Below are positions 40,900-52,754 of a stretch of DNA of 64,000 nt, in pieces (the first letter of the stretch is position 1; the number at the start of each line of letters is the position of its first letter). The position numbers were made by a program, and so were the translations under genes. The DNA comes from Gonocerus acuteangulatus (taxonomy: Eukaryota > Arthropoda > Insecta > Hemiptera > Coreidae). The notes under the pieces were generated by a model, which saw only the letters and a list, made by a program, of their open reading frames with translations, was not told the origin of the DNA and did not search any database. The stretch is taken from contig OX328125.1 of the NCBI GenBank assembly GCA_946811695.1, positions 104,337,376 to 104,401,375 of the forward strand, read 5' to 3'.

Positions 40900-41425
40900 A
40901 AATCATGAAACTAACAAATTTGAAGTTTTAAGCACTTATCTCTTCGATTGACATCGCTCCACCGAACATTACAACAGAATCTTATTATTTTTTTAACGGC
41001 GCATCGACAAATCTGGGCCATTAGCGCCAACAGAATCTTATTCTAGAGAATTTAGTAACCTTTCGAATAGCCGCCTTCCACTTACTACGAGTTCCCAATC
41101 GTTTTCGAGATATTTTAGAAAATATACTGAGATCCGAAAACTTTGCATCACCATTCATACAATTTTTTTCCATATGCTTCGTTTCTGAATACCCAAACAG
41201 AAAATTACTTTTGAAAAGTATTTCTATCAATTTCTCTGGTAAATGGCTACAGAACTCGCTTAAAAAATGGTTACATTCGTTTTCCTACGTTAAGGAATCT
41301 TTCGCACAAATTTCGCTCCAAAAACTATGTTCCAGTAAACGGATTCAACTGGTTAATGAACTTGACCTTTGATATGAGAAGATAGATTTTTGTACCAAAT
41401 GTTATCAAAATCGAAACATTTTTGA
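40900..41425 (+). mobile_element. HINE-B fragment
   Basis: Matches the interior of the HINE-B copies at 45862 and 55861: AGCACTTATCTCTTCGATTG, GAGAATTTAGTAA, CCAATCGTTTTCGAGATATT, GGTTAATGAACTTGACCTTT and ATCAAAATCGAAAC. Both ends are missing. Confidence 0.7.
40987..41028 (-). mobile_element. Ultra-short SINE tail with 14-bp TSD
   Basis: A 42-bp insert, on the minus strand GGCGCTAATGGCCCAGATTT, GTCGATGCGCCGTT and an A run. It is flanked by AACAGAATCTTATT at 40973-40986 and 41029-41042. It is only the 3' domain shared by the SINEs here. Confidence 0.88.
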
Positions 41426-41454
41426 GCCGATGAGGAACTTCTTAATAATTCAAA

Positions 41455-41975
41455 CCCCCCTAAAAGTACTTAAACATTTTGATATAAAAAAAACCTTTCT
41501 TAGCGAGTGTTTAAACTCTAAACGTATTGTCCGTGCAAAATTTCAAATTTTTGTGTCAAGTGGTTCGGGATATTATTACCTCGGATGGGCCATCACCAGG
41601 GCGTAAACTCTATCACATTTTAATGTGATTTTAAAATCACATTTTATTTCTAGTAATTCAAGGACTGCCATCATAGTGGAAATTAACCTGAATTTAAAAT
41701 AATACTATGAAATAGATAATGTACGGTAACAGCTGTTCTGTTATCGTCCTAGCAACACATGCTGCCTTGGCTTGCCTGCTCTAACCAACTAAAACTTTAA
41801 ACCCCCCTAAAAATACTTAAAAATTCGAATATCAAAAAATCCTTTCTCAGGGAGTGCCTACGTTATATAGGGAGTGTCCATGGAAAATTTCGAAATTTTC
41901 TGTCGAGTGGTTTGGGCTGGGGGATGATAGGTCAGTGAGTCAGCGAGTGATATTTTACAAATATATAGTAGATTG
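41455..41975 (+). repeat. Repeat B, rearranged 3' parts
   Basis: Two 3' parts in tandem, each with CTTTCTTAGCGAGTG or CTTTCTCAGGGAGTG and TTTCAAATTTTT/TTTCGAAATTTT. The segment ends GTGATATTTTACAAATATAT. Confidence 0.75.
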
Positions 41976-42029
41976 ATAAGTAATCAAAGTATAATGGTTT
42001 ATATATTAATTATCAAGCCTCTCATAACG

Positions 42030-42625
42030 CAGATGATTCACAAAGTATACTGTTTCTTGACAATGGGGCGCTCCGGACCAGTGTCAAGAAACAGATGACG
42101 TAGAGATAACCCGTAGGTTGTATATTTGCGAGCATTACCAAGAAGTGTTCTCATGAGTGAGGAGGCTGTGCAAGGATTCGGGATATTATTGTCTCGGATG
42201 GACCAACACCAGGAAAACTCTATGGGGGACAAGTTGAAATGAACCGCAATTAAAAATGATAATTTTGTTCCTCATAGCGAAAACTCTATGAGGGACAGTT
42301 TAATTCTAGTAATTCAGGGACTGCCATTATAGTTGAAATTAAATGCTATTAAAAATAATACTATGAAATAGATACGGTACGGTAACAGCTGTTCTGTTAT
42401 CGTCCTAGCAACCTAGGCGTGCATGCTCTATTTCAAACTAAAAATTCATACCCCTCTAAAAATACGTCAAAAATTGAATAGCAAAAAAACCTTTCTTAGC
42501 GAGTGTTTACATCCTAAAGGGGACGTCCAAGCAAAATTTCAAATTTTTCTTTCGAGTTGTTTGGGCTGGGGGATGATAGGTCAGTGAGTCAGTGAGTGGT
42601 ATTTGACAAATATGTATGTAGTTGA
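42030..42625 (+). repeat. Repeat B, 3' two thirds
   Basis: From GTTTCTTGACAATGGGGCGC through AAACTCTATGAGGGACAGTT and GTTCTGTTATCGTCCTAGCA to GGTATTTGACAAATATGTA. Confidence 0.75.
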
Positions 42626-42950
42626 AATAGTGGCTTTTGGTAGACATACAAAATAACAAATGATTTTTCTTTACCAATTTAATGAATGTGTTACTAATAT
42701 AATGGAAAATACACTTGAATTTAGGATATGTTTCCTATAATGTTGAACTATGTGTAGAGTCAGCAGACATGGGGCTTCAGTATTAACTCCTGTTTTCTTT
42801 TGTATGGTATCATTTGCACGGAGACCATAATCTTCTGCTTGATAGTTTTTGTTGTGTAAACACACCAGCAGAATATGACAACCTTTTTGCGAGTTATGAC
42901 TTTCATCTTATTCTTCTGGAAGAACTAGAAAATTTTACTTTTAAGATAGA

Positions 42951-43076
<126 letters not shown>

Positions 43077-43308
43077 CACATAGTGAGCAATGTTTATGAT
43101 GGTCTAATGGTTCATCCTTTTAGTAGTATTATAGGGGGCAGTTTTTGGGCCAGTGCAGTCATATACCTAGAGGTATAGAGGTCTATTTTTATGATGGTTT
43201 ATAGTTTAATTTTTATAATATTGTAGTTTTCAGTTGTTATGTCGATATAGTGGGCAATTGAATCGACAGCACAAGTATATTCACAAATTTTATAGCAGTC
43301 TTGAATAC

Positions 43309-43358
<50 letters not shown>

Positions 43359-43585
43359 TTATTTAGACACTTCGCATCTTCGCATGGTATGATATTTTTA
43401 TATTGATAGCTGATAGATCATCTTAGATGGGTTTACATAAATAGTCTGTAAATACACTTTTACATACACAGTATAGAGATTTAAATCTGTTATAGTTTTA
43501 ACGCAAGGTTATAATTCATGTTTATTATTAACTTAACCATTTTCCCATTTACAAAGTTAAACTATGCAACAAACTTAATTTAAAG

Positions 43586-44347
43586 CAGAGTAGGGCATTA
43601 TTCAATAATTTTTTTATTCAATAATCATTCAAATAAATTTTTATTGAATAAGAATTTATTCATTGAATAATTTATTCATCCACTGATTATTTTTGTATTC
43701 TATGAATAACAGGGTTCGGTCATTATTCAATAATTTTTTATTGAATAAAAATTTATTCAGTTATTCATTGATCGATTTTTTTATTATTTAACGAATAATT
43801 AATTCATTTAATTCTTCATTCATTATTTTTATACATTTAAAATAATGTGGTTCATGGAAAAACTAACTCATATTCTATAAGTTCAGTAAGAAATATCACT
43901 AAAATAAATAATTTTCATTAAAAGTAAGAAAAAGTTTAATGAACTTAGTAATTTTTATTAGAAAATATTGTTAAAATAAATCACTTGTATTTAACAAGAA
44001 ATGTCAGTCAAATAAATCAATTTCATTCATTAAATTGTTTAATAACTTTTGTTGTTTGAATAACTTTCATTCAATAGAAATTTCCATTCAATAAATCATT
44101 TTTATTCAATAAAAATTTTCATTCAATAAATCATTTTTATTCAATAAAAATTTCCATTCAATAAATCATTTTTATTCAATAAAAATTTTCATTCAATAAA
44201 TCATTGTTATCCAATAATGAATAAAAATAAAAAGTTACGTTATTCATTGAATTCAATGAATAATGAATGAAAAATTATTCATTATTCAGAATGAAATAAC
44301 TGATTTATTCGTTATTCATTATTCTGAATGATTTTTGCCCAACACTG
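43586..44347. mobile_element. hAT-type MITE with perfect 8-bp TSD
   Basis: Flanked by ATTTAAAG at 43578-43585 and 44348-44355. The ends are CAGAGTAGGGCATTATTC and, reversed, CAGTGTTGGGCAAAAATC, the CAGTG.TGGGCA type of hAT terminus. The interior is a degenerate series of ATTCAATAA-like blocks (for example 44090-44205, with a period of about 50 bp). Non-coding. Confidence 0.88.
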
Positions 44348-44355
44348 ATTTAAAG

Positions 44356-44970
44356 TAACAAACTTAACTTATTTACAATGCTGTAAAAAAAATTCATTAC
44401 AATTCAACATATGTACATATTAGTTTTCCAATCAGTCTCTTCTAAGTATAAGTTATTTTGGGGATTATATTGAGGGTTTAATTTCATTTAGGGTGTGTCA
44501 TGTAGTCTGGTTGGCTCTCGTCCCTGAGTCATAATAAGGGCTACGCCCAATTTTCTTTTCAAGACTCAAATTACAGTTGTTTTGTATAAGCGACATATTC
44601 ATTCAACAGAATTAAACATTAGCTTCCTCACAAAAACTAATATAAGAGGTCCAATTTTCTGACTTAAGTTATACTGTAGTTCCTGAAAGTTCAGTAGTTG
44701 TGCAGTATAAAACTTCTCGAGCTGTACTTGTAAGTTGTACATTGTGCAGAACTTCCTAATGCTTATAAACCCTCCTAAACTTTCTACAATGGTGGATTTT
44801 CATATTTTATTCATACCATTTTAAATGAGGACTCCTTTTGTATTCAGAAGTCTACTTGGCGCAATGAACATTTTCAATGGAGTTGAGGATAGTAATATAC
44901 TAGGGGTAATAAAGAGTAACAAAACTAAATTAATTAGAATTTTTTTTAAAATGTCAAAGATTCCTATCTT
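44356..44970. other. Unassigned stretch
   Basis: AT-rich; no gene recognised. Confidence 0.4.
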
Positions 44971-45230
44971 GCCTAACCCGTAACCATAGTTATCATGCCT
45001 AACCCGTATCCATAGACACCTTGCCTAACCCGTAACCATAGACATCATGCCTAACCCGTTACCATAGACCGCTTGCCTAACCCGTAACCATAGACATCAT
45101 GCCTAACCCGTAACCATAAACATCATGCCTAACCTGTAACCATAGACACCATGCCTAACCCGTAACCATAGACACCATGCCTAACCCGTAACCATAGACA
45201 TCATGCCTAACCCGTAACTACAGCCATGGG
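44971..45230. repeat. 10 x 26-bp minisatellite
   Basis: Units GCCTAACCCGTAACCATAGA plus CATCAT start at 44971 and every 26 bp to 45205 without phase drift. Single substitutions such as ACACC for ACATC vary between units. The CCTAACCC block resembles telomere-type repeats only by chance. Confidence 0.95.
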
Positions 45231-45491
45231 TTTTATAACGCTACTACAAAGATACGGTCTCCCTGACTCCTGTGGTGTTTGAATCACCGCTGCCGCTCCC
45301 TTTTATTTTTATACTCCTTATAATGTGTCGTTTTCAATAACAACAGCTAAAATAGTTAAAAACCATAACATAAAAAAAATATATATATTTTTAAAGAAAT
45401 TTTGTTTCATAATCGTTTATACAAAAAATTTTTTTAAAAATTTTAGCCCTCACAAATTTTAAATGTGATTTGGAAGTATACATACTAATTG

Positions 45492-45662
45492 GTGTCTCCC
45501 GTGGTCTAGTGGATAGCGCCTTAGATTCATAGGCGGGAGATGGTGGGTTCGATCCCCTCCGGCGGCAGGAATTTTCTCATCCCACGGCTCGTTGGGGAAA
45601 TTTCTGGCTCCACCCTGGTTGTCGGCGATAATGACCTGGATGTCGAAGCTCCGTGAAAAAAC
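45492..45662 (+). mobile_element. tRNA-derived SINE, type M, older copy
   Basis: TGTCTCCCGTGGTCTAGTGG with A box, and GGTTCGATCCC as B box. Then GGCAGGAATTTTCTCATCCC, CCTGGTTGTCGGCGATAATG, ACCTGGATGTCGAAGC and a short A run. It differs from the two young copies at many positions and has lost its tail. Confidence 0.85.
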
Positions 45663-45861
45663 ATACTTATTTAACAGGAAAAAAATGTGAAATAAGTTCT
45701 TATATAGAAATATACATCCTGAAATCGTCGAATTGAAAATTATTTTAACCCCGTTTTTGTAGAACATTTAGTAGAAAATCTTTCGAATGTTCATTGTCCA
45801 CATACTACGATTTCCAATCCTTAAGTACTACTATTTTTTACACCAAGTTTGATAAAAAAAA

Positions 45862-46961
45862 AGTGTCCGACTCGCAGGAGCTGCGTCATCTTAGCGCGGT
45901 TACGTACATCTCGAAGAAATGGAATAGATTAGCATCACAAATCACAGGAAACTGACAGTAGCCAACTTACACAGAAGTGGATAATTCTTAATCTGTATAA
46001 GTCAATATTCCATTCTGTCGTGGGTTAAATCTTTCTATAAAATAAGAAATAACGATAACTTCAGTTGGAGGCTATGAGGAAGGTTATATAGACAGGAGAA
46101 TTCAAAACAAACTACGTCATCATGATTAGCCACAGCCATCTTGTTTACCACAGCCACTCCAAACTTATTATTACCAATACCTTTCACCGTTTCTTAGCTT
46201 ATTTTACTACTGTACTAATTTTGCTGATAAATGCAATTTAAAACAAGAAAAAAAAATTAAAATGTGGCATAAACAAAGAGAAAACCCCTTTCAAAACAAC
46301 AAAACAAACATTTTTTTAAGATTTAAGCGCTTATATCTCTGATTGACGTTGCCCCATCCAATTCATTGCTTCAGAACCTTTTTTGTAGAGAATTTAGTAA
46401 GCATTCAAATGGTCACCTTCCACTTAGCACGATTTCCCAATCGTTATTGAGATATTTACGAAAAATGTATGACGATTCGAAAACTTTTCATGTCTATTAA
46501 TAAAATATTTTTTTTCCGCATACGTCCTTAACTACAAATATAACCAAAATTTAAACATCTTAGTTGCAATTAATTTCCAAGTTGTAGAAAATATTTCAAT
46601 TGAATCCCGCGATTCTAAGTACTCACAAAAATATAATGACTTACAAAAACATTGATTCCACTTTTCTCAGGAACGGTTCCAGATATCGCCTTATAAATGG
46701 TTTCATTCGTTTTTTCTTATGTTAAGAAACCTACAAAACAAGTACCTGCAAGCATATAAACACAAAAACGTAAGCGTTACGATTTTTTTTGCGCGAATTT
46801 CGCCCCAAACACTATCTTCTAGAGGGCTGATTCTCCTAGTTAACGAACTTGACCTTTCAAATTAGACGACAGATTTTTGTACCAAATTTCGTGAAAATCG
46901 GACCATTTTTGAGCTTGCTAGAGCGGAACACAGCCGCACAGACAAGCATATATATAAATAT

Positions 46962-47024
<63 letters not shown>

Positions 47025-47158
47025 CAAATTTGGGCCACCTATATTTTCGTGATCTATAGGGTCTGAGTGAAAGTTTCTAGTCGGCACTTCCGGATTGCGT
47101 CATGAGGTCAACCTCATAAGCGGGTTCTCCCTATGAAGATAGGGTGTAACCGCGCTAA
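45862..47158 (+). mobile_element. Helentron-like element HINE-B, complete copy
   Basis: The 5' end is GTCCGACTCGCAGGAGCTGC followed by ATCTTAGCGCGGTT. The interior matches 55861-57985 (TCCGATTGACATCG or similar, TTTAGTAAGC, AAACGTAAGCGTTACGATTT, GCGAATTTCGCCCCAAAC, TGACCTTTCAAATT). A (TA)n core lies at 46970-47025. The 3' end has CTAGTCGGCACTTCCGGATT, a hairpin-like CCCTATGAAGATAGGG, and AACCGCGCTAA. AACCGCGCTAA is the reverse complement of the 5' subterminal TTAGCGCGGTT. This is the same plan as HINE-A with unrelated interior sequence. Confidence 0.72.
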
Positions 47159-47450
47159 AACGATACTCCGGTTGGCGGATTCTAGTGGTTAACCAACTTG
47201 ACCTTTGAAATCAGATTAAATACCATTTTTACAATTTCCATTAGTAGTTATAGTTTTAACTATTAGTTCTTTTAATTGAAACAAAATCATTTTATTACTC
47301 AACAATATATTCCAATTTGAACCACTGCTATTTTCGTTATCTATGAATTCTAAAACATGGAATTATTTAGTCGGTACTTCCGGATTTCGTCATGAGGTCA
47401 GCCTCATAAACGGCTTTCCTCCCTATGGAGAGAGGGAGGAACCGCGCTAA
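47159..47450 (+). mobile_element. Second HINE-B 3' end in tandem
   Basis: A partial interior (GGCGGATTCTAGTGGTTAAC, GACCTTTGAAAT) and a second 3' end: TTTGAACCACTGCTATTTTC, CGGTACTTCCGGATTTCGTC, then a hairpin TTCCTCCC-TATGGAGA-GGGAGGAA and CCGCGCTAA at 47450. Confidence 0.7.
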
Positions 47451-48010
47451 GAAATGAGCAAGACGAAAACCTCTTAAAATTCCCTCCCAGTCCAATATTT
47501 CCCATCCTGTCATTGTTATTTGATAATAGATAAGTGCCTAGAAGATGGAGCAATCTCGCGGGCTTTGGATAGAGGAGAGTTTAAAGAGATAATGAGAAAG
47601 AAAGAGCAGAAGAAAGAGGGAGGAACTAAGTGCTAAGTGAACACTATACGTGACCTGGGTTCACTTACACTATCTCCCAGGATAATCCTCTCTCGGATCA
47701 GAACAAACACCTGGCAATTTCATTTTAAATCCAACTATCAAAATATCCTCTTATTCTTCTTGGTTTTTCTTATTTTCAATTTAAACTGCTATTTTTTTAA
47801 GAAAAAGTGGTTCATTAGAATTAGGGGTTTAGTATGTAATATATTCAAAATTATTTTAACTACTAAATATTAGGCCTTGGTTAGTGAAATAGATATGGTT
47901 TTCATTCCTGGCCGATCAAATGCAGGGTTACTCCGCCCACAGGGAATTGTTTGTTATGGGAAACAGTTGTATCTGGTATTCTGCGATTTTATGGTTGTTT
48001 TATATATATA
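47451..48010. other. Unassigned stretch
   Basis: Purine-rich at 47560-47640, then AT-rich. No gene recognised. Confidence 0.4.
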
Positions 48011-48036
48011 CAAAATAATAATAAATAAAGGAATAG

Positions 48037-48081
<45 letters not shown>

Positions 48082-48110
48082 TTTCTATTCCTTTATTTAT
48101 TATTATTTTG
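48011..48110. repeat. Perfect inverted repeat around (TA)n
   Basis: CAAAATAATAATAAATAAAG and GAATAGAAAATAT at 48011-48042 are repeated exactly in reverse at 48078-48110, with only (TA)n between. It can form a long hairpin. Confidence 0.9.
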
Positions 48111-48186
48111 TTGTTTTTAGTTTTATTTATTTTGTTATATTTTATAATTATTTATTTTATTTTACTTCTTTTTTCTCTTTTTCTTT

Positions 48187-48894
48187 TTAGCACTTTCCTC
48201 CGAAGGAAAGTAGCTATTGAGGTTGGACTCATGACGGAATTTTTGAAAAATTTCTTCGAATCTTTACCGATCCTGCCTAGTAGACACCGAAAATGACCCC
48301 AGTTAAAATATAGTTATATATGTGTCCGTTAACACGATACCGGCCAGAGTATTTGTTTCTTCCCCAAGAAACTTGGTATGTAGTATTCCCCAATCAAACG
48401 AGTTCGTTAACCAACAAAATCGGTCCATCTGGAGATGATGGGGTTTACTCCGGAGCCAAAGTAGTTAATTGCCAATACCAGCCATAATTTGTGTTGTATT
48501 TCAACGAAACTCGGTATTCGTTCTAGTCAACTAAAAAGAAAAATGTGTTGTAAAAATAAACTAAATCGGTTCATTAGGAAGGGGGGATTTACTCCGGACC
48601 CAAATTACTAATTTGCTCAAACCGGTCGTAATGTCTGCTGTATTGTAACGAAACGCGGTATACGTCCTGGGTATGTAATAAGGAAGAAGTGTTGTAAAAA
48701 TGAACTAAATCGGTCTATCGGAAGGGGGGGGGGACTTACTTTGTACTATGTTTGGATTGAATTGAAACAGGTGTTATTTATGTTTTCATTTTATTTATCT
48801 ATATAGTTTATTTTAAGCAAATTATCGAGGAATGCACTCGACACTACCCAATTCTGAGGAAAGTGCTTAGTTATGCAGCTGCTGCGTGACGGAC
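48187..48894 (-). mobile_element. Helentron-like element HINE-A, internally shorter copy
   Basis: The minus strand starts GTCCGTCACGCAGCAGC (48894) and ends with the hairpin ACTTTCCTTCGGAGGAAAGT and GCTAAAA (48187). The (TA)n core is nearly lost and one internal unit is missing compared with 24773-25960. Both ends agree with the other copies. Confidence 0.72.
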
Positions 48895-48992
48895 TTTTTT
48901 GGACTGAGACTGATTACTTAGTCATAACACTGTAAGGAAACCATCGCCAAAAGTTACGGGGCTCTGTAAACAAGTAAATAAATAAAATATTT

Positions 48993-50124
48993 GGTAAAAA
49001 TGCAGTTTCCAGCCCTCCAAACCGATTTCTTTCAAACTTTGCGCAATAACGTATTTTGATGCACTAAACACGAATACGGTAAAAGAAAACGTCGGATTTA
49101 ACTAGGAAAGAAGTTATTAAGCACTTAAGTTCACTGTTCTGCAGGTTATGAGAGCTAATGTAAACAACTAAATTTGTCAACATACGCATGCGCGGGCATG
49201 GAAAAGTTCGTAATAAGGAAGTTTAATTGAAATTTACCATAAATTATCTAAATTCATCAGCAGTTATTTATTCACAATCATTTTTTTAAATAATGAAACA
49301 CTCTTCACATTTCTTGTTTCGTTCATGAAAAGTATTATATATCAGAAATCCCTTAATAATTAGCTAATGCCTTTATAATAGCAGAAGAATGTCTAGGAAG
49401 AATGATTAGGAATGCAGAAGAATGTCTAGGAATGCAGAAGAATGTCTAGGGCGATTTGAAGGGCAAACTCTCGCCCCGCTCGCTCATGAAGATAACAAAA
49501 CCCCAGTCAATCCAACTCGCTAAAATTAATAGAATTCTATTAATTTTAGCGAGTTGGATTGACTGGGGTTTTGTTATTTTCTTGAGCGAGCGGAAACGCA
49601 TAGCACGTATGCCCTTAAGCGACAGGTGACGACGGGTGAGAATGCCCTTAAAATTAACAATATCTTTGAATAAATAGTTTCTGAACATTTCAAATGAGAG
49701 TTCTCTGTTTCCCAATGTTACGTATCTGCGCATGCGCATGTTTACAAATACGCTGATGACGCCTAGTTTTATAACCTTCCTAACTTTAGTGCTTAATATT
49801 ATATTCTATTAATTTTAGCGAGTTGGATTGACTGGGGTTTTGTTATCTTTTTGAGCGAGCGTAGCGAGCGGAAACGCATAGCATGTGTGCCTTAAAGTCG
49901 TCATTTATGCCTTAAAGTCATGTATGCCTTAAAGTCGTCACATATTTAATTGTTTACATTAGCTCTCATAACCTGCACAACAGTGAACTTATGTGCTTAA
50001 TAACTTCTTTCCTAGTTAAATCCGACTTTTTTTTTTATCGTATTCGTGTTTAGTGCATCAAAATACGTTATTGTGCAAAGTTTGAAAGAAATCGGTTTGG
50101 AGGGCTAGAAACTGCATTTTTACC
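48993..50124. mobile_element. Element E, second copy
   Basis: The ends are GGTAAAAATGCAGTTTC and its reverse. The flanks are AAATATTT (48985-48992) and AAATATTG (50125-50132), 7 of 8 bp equal. The terminal repeats are about 150 bp, as in the first copy. The interior has two opposing GCGAGTTGGATTGACTGGGG blocks around TTAATAGAATTCTATTAA and a 97-codon minus-strand ORF (49446-49739) similar to that at 37103-37363. The right end lies next to the 5S-like sequence. Confidence 0.8.
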
Positions 50125-50133
50125 AAATATTGG

Positions 50134-50241
50134 CCAACAGCGCGTGGCCGGTCACCCATTCAGGTACTGACCACGCCCGACGTTGCTTAACTTCTGTGAT
50201 CAAAGGGAAACGTTGCATACAACGTGGCTATGGCCGTTGGC
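50134..50241 (-). mobile_element. 5S-rRNA-derived SINE head
   Basis: On the minus strand: GCCAACGGCCATAGCCACG, GAAGTTAAGCAACGTCGGGC, GTGGTCAGTACCTGAATGGG, TGACCGG and GCTGTTGGCC. It is 108 bp, exactly the length of the head at 34254-34361, and lacks the same TGGGAACA segment. Element E is inserted at its 3' side; the SINE tail is probably 48896-48984, on the other side of E. Confidence 0.82.
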
Positions 50242-50330
50242 TCTATTTCTAAATGTTTACATTTTTGTTTTTTATTCGGATCAAAAACAAGAATGTGGAA
50301 TTTTTGTGTGTACATTAAGTAGTGAAGATC

Positions 50331-52151
50331 CAGTGTTGGACAAAACTAACTACAGTATTAATCTTACTAAAAATAAACTCACGTTATATATATAGTTTTA
50401 GATTTGTATAATTTTTAGTTTTAGTATCAGTTTTTAGTATATTAATTAGTTTCATTTAACCAATACTGACCTGAATTTATGATTTTAGTTTAGTTTTAAT
50501 TTTTAATTCACTAATTATTTTATTGAAAAAATATACTATGCATTTACCTCCATTCACTCCAGAGGTAAAGGTGGTATTATGAGCCCTGCATGTATTATGA
50601 GCCCCCTGAATATCTATTCATACAGCGGGCTCACATTGGCGGTGATAATTTCAAATGATAGTTCATTAAAGGCTCTCGCTACTGGAGTGTTCTCGCTAAG
50701 TTGCAGCTGATAGTTTCTGTGTAAGAACGTTTTATTTGCTTTCTTGATCAAAAAAACTTTGAGAGGTAATTAATTTGCTTATAATTACAGTATATGTACA
50801 TTCAAAATCCATCTAGTTCTTTATTATATAGTGTAAAGGACATTTCAGAGATTATTTCTGTGTAGACACAATGTAATTTTTCAAGTTAAAAAGATTCGTT
50901 TTGGGTGTTCAAATGCCAACACGGCAAGGGTTGCAATATGAGCCCCCAAAACAAGGGCTCTGTAATATCCACCGAGTGGCTTACCAACTGTGTAAATAAA
51001 TTGAATTGAGCACCCATTCACAGGAGATGGTTTCATTGGAAGAGCTTGGTTCTTAAATCGTCACAAGAATGTTTTGTCTGTTTTTAAACAAGCTGCAACA
51101 TCGTTTTCATGAGCTTATTGATTTAACAAAGAAGCATCGACAATTTCTTTGATATCCAGGAAGCCGACACAACTATCCAGCTGATAGGATATTCCATGTG
51201 GATGAGACTGGTATATCAGTAGTTCAAAGTAATATCCCGCGAATCATTGGATTCTGAAGAAAGAACCTTTGTACCTCCGTTCTTGATTTTCCCCCCGGAA
51301 AAAATATAGGCCTATTTTTATCAGATAACCTCGGAGAACTGTGGGCGCAACAAATCGGCGAAATGTAGGCACAAAATGACCGCGCTGGATGTGACAAGGA
51401 TGTTTACGTTTGTGATTTTTGCAAATAGACGGAAAAGTCATAAAGGAATTAAATGGTTTTTTAATAACGCTTTCCAAGTTACTTTATAAATTATTTTCTA
51501 CTTCTAATGCATTTTCAAGATTTTTTAATAAATGAAAATTTCATAAATAAGTCATTTTATTTCTCTTTCTAAGGGGCTCATATTACCAGCACGAAAAGAT
51601 TTACTAAAAAATTGACATTCGTCGAATTTCTTTTTTTTTTCATATACCTAAAGCTACCGAAAAAAGTTCTTATTTCATAAGAATGATTACGAAACATTGT
51701 AGTAAACACTATGAATGAATATTCTAAAAAAAAATTAGAAAAAAAGGGAAAAACAAATTGGGGGCTCATATTACCACCTTTTCCTCTATTAATGCATACT
51801 TTGATTCAGAACAAGTTCAAAAATAGAAAATGATGTTACAACATACAACTTTAGCCTATTAATAACAACATTGAAACTAATTAACAAGTCCTATTAGTTT
51901 TAATAATGTACTTAATTATTTAAATAACATACGATTTACATTCATTCACGCTATTTTCGTGAAACTAAACTAAAGCCTCAATTTAGTTTTTATTCAATTC
52001 CCAATGATTTAGTTTTAGTTTTAGTTCAACTAATATCCATTAATTAATTTAATAGTATTTTTTTTTAGGTTGCAATTTTTAGTTTAGATTTAATGTATTT
52101 CAAAAAGTGAATTTACTTTCAATTTTAGTTTTAAGTTTTATCCAACATTGC
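50331..52151. mobile_element. hAT-like element split by a pogo-like element
   Basis: The left end is CAGTGTTGGACAAAACT and the right end, reversed, CAATGTTGGATAAAACT. Both sides continue with TTTTAGTTT-rich sequence. No clear 8-bp duplication was found (TGAAGATC against CGTAGTTC), so the call rests on the termini. Confidence 0.6.
50561..51787 (+). mobile_element. pogo/Tigger-like element, decayed
   Basis: Ends AGAGGTAAAGGTGGTATTAT and, reversed, AGAGGAAAAGGTGGTAATAT (about 20 bp, then GAGCCC). The flanks do not show a clean TA duplication. The interior encodes pieces of a jerky/Tigger-type transposase on the plus strand: LAYQ-like KHRQFL, IFHVDETGISVVQSN, then FVPPFLIFPPEKI. The FHVDETGIS block carries the first catalytic aspartate. 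Multiple stops and frameshifts. Confidence 0.7.
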
Positions 52152-52503
52152 GTAGTTCCTGCGTGCACAACACTCGAGGAGAAAATTAATTTTTAATATA
52201 CTAATTAAGGCAGCTGTTTATTAGAAATACTAAAGATCAAAACTATTATGTGGATTTTGTATTTAAATTAATTTTAACGTCCATTTACGAATAAGAGTAT
52301 CTCTTGTACAAATATATATATATATTTTTTTAAATGAATGGAGTAAAAAAGAAAAAAAGGACGAAGGAAAGAAATTCGATAAGCAGGCGACGAATTTTTT
52401 CCGCAAGTAACTTGAAATAATTAATATTTAATAGATAAGATATGGACGTTAAAATTAAAAAAAAAAATAATGGATAAGATGTAAATTTAAAGTTTTATGA
52501 ACA
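52152..52503. other. Unassigned stretch
   Basis: AT-rich. The pieces TTTTAACGTCCATTTACGAA (52270) and TATGGACGTTAAAATT (52441) match SINE type S 3' ends, so old SINE tails may be present. Confidence 0.4.
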
Positions 52504-52695
52504 TTATTATTATATTTTAACGTATATTTATTATTAACTACGAATTTAAGGACGTGTTATCTATAGGTTAACACCCTTTTCTAGCCAGGATAGGGTTGAA
52601 GCCTTCTCTTTTTTTCTAAGGTGTTAAACGAACCCACGACTCTTTGGCACCGAGTTTTAAGTGCTCACGCCTTAACATTCACGGCCACCGGGCCT
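52504..52695 (-). mobile_element. tRNA-like SINE, type S, second copy
   Basis: On the minus strand: GAGGCCCGGTGGCCGTGAAT, an anticodon-arm-like part, a B-box-like GTCGTGGGTTCG, GCTAGAAAAGGGTG, TTAACCTATAGATAACACG and a 3' end TTCGTAGTTAATAATAAATA. It resembles a serine- or leucine-type tRNA head with a long variable arm. Confidence 0.7.
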
Positions 52696-52754
52696 CAAAT
52701 AAATAAATTAATCAGGAATGTTGTTTACACTTCCAACCTTCTAAGAAATGTTCA

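Noticed and set aside
44971..45230. Possible interstitial telomere array or CRISPR-like array
   Set aside because: The 26-bp unit contains CCTAACCC but is not TTAGG-type. The units are directly adjacent without spacers, so it is an ordinary minisatellite.
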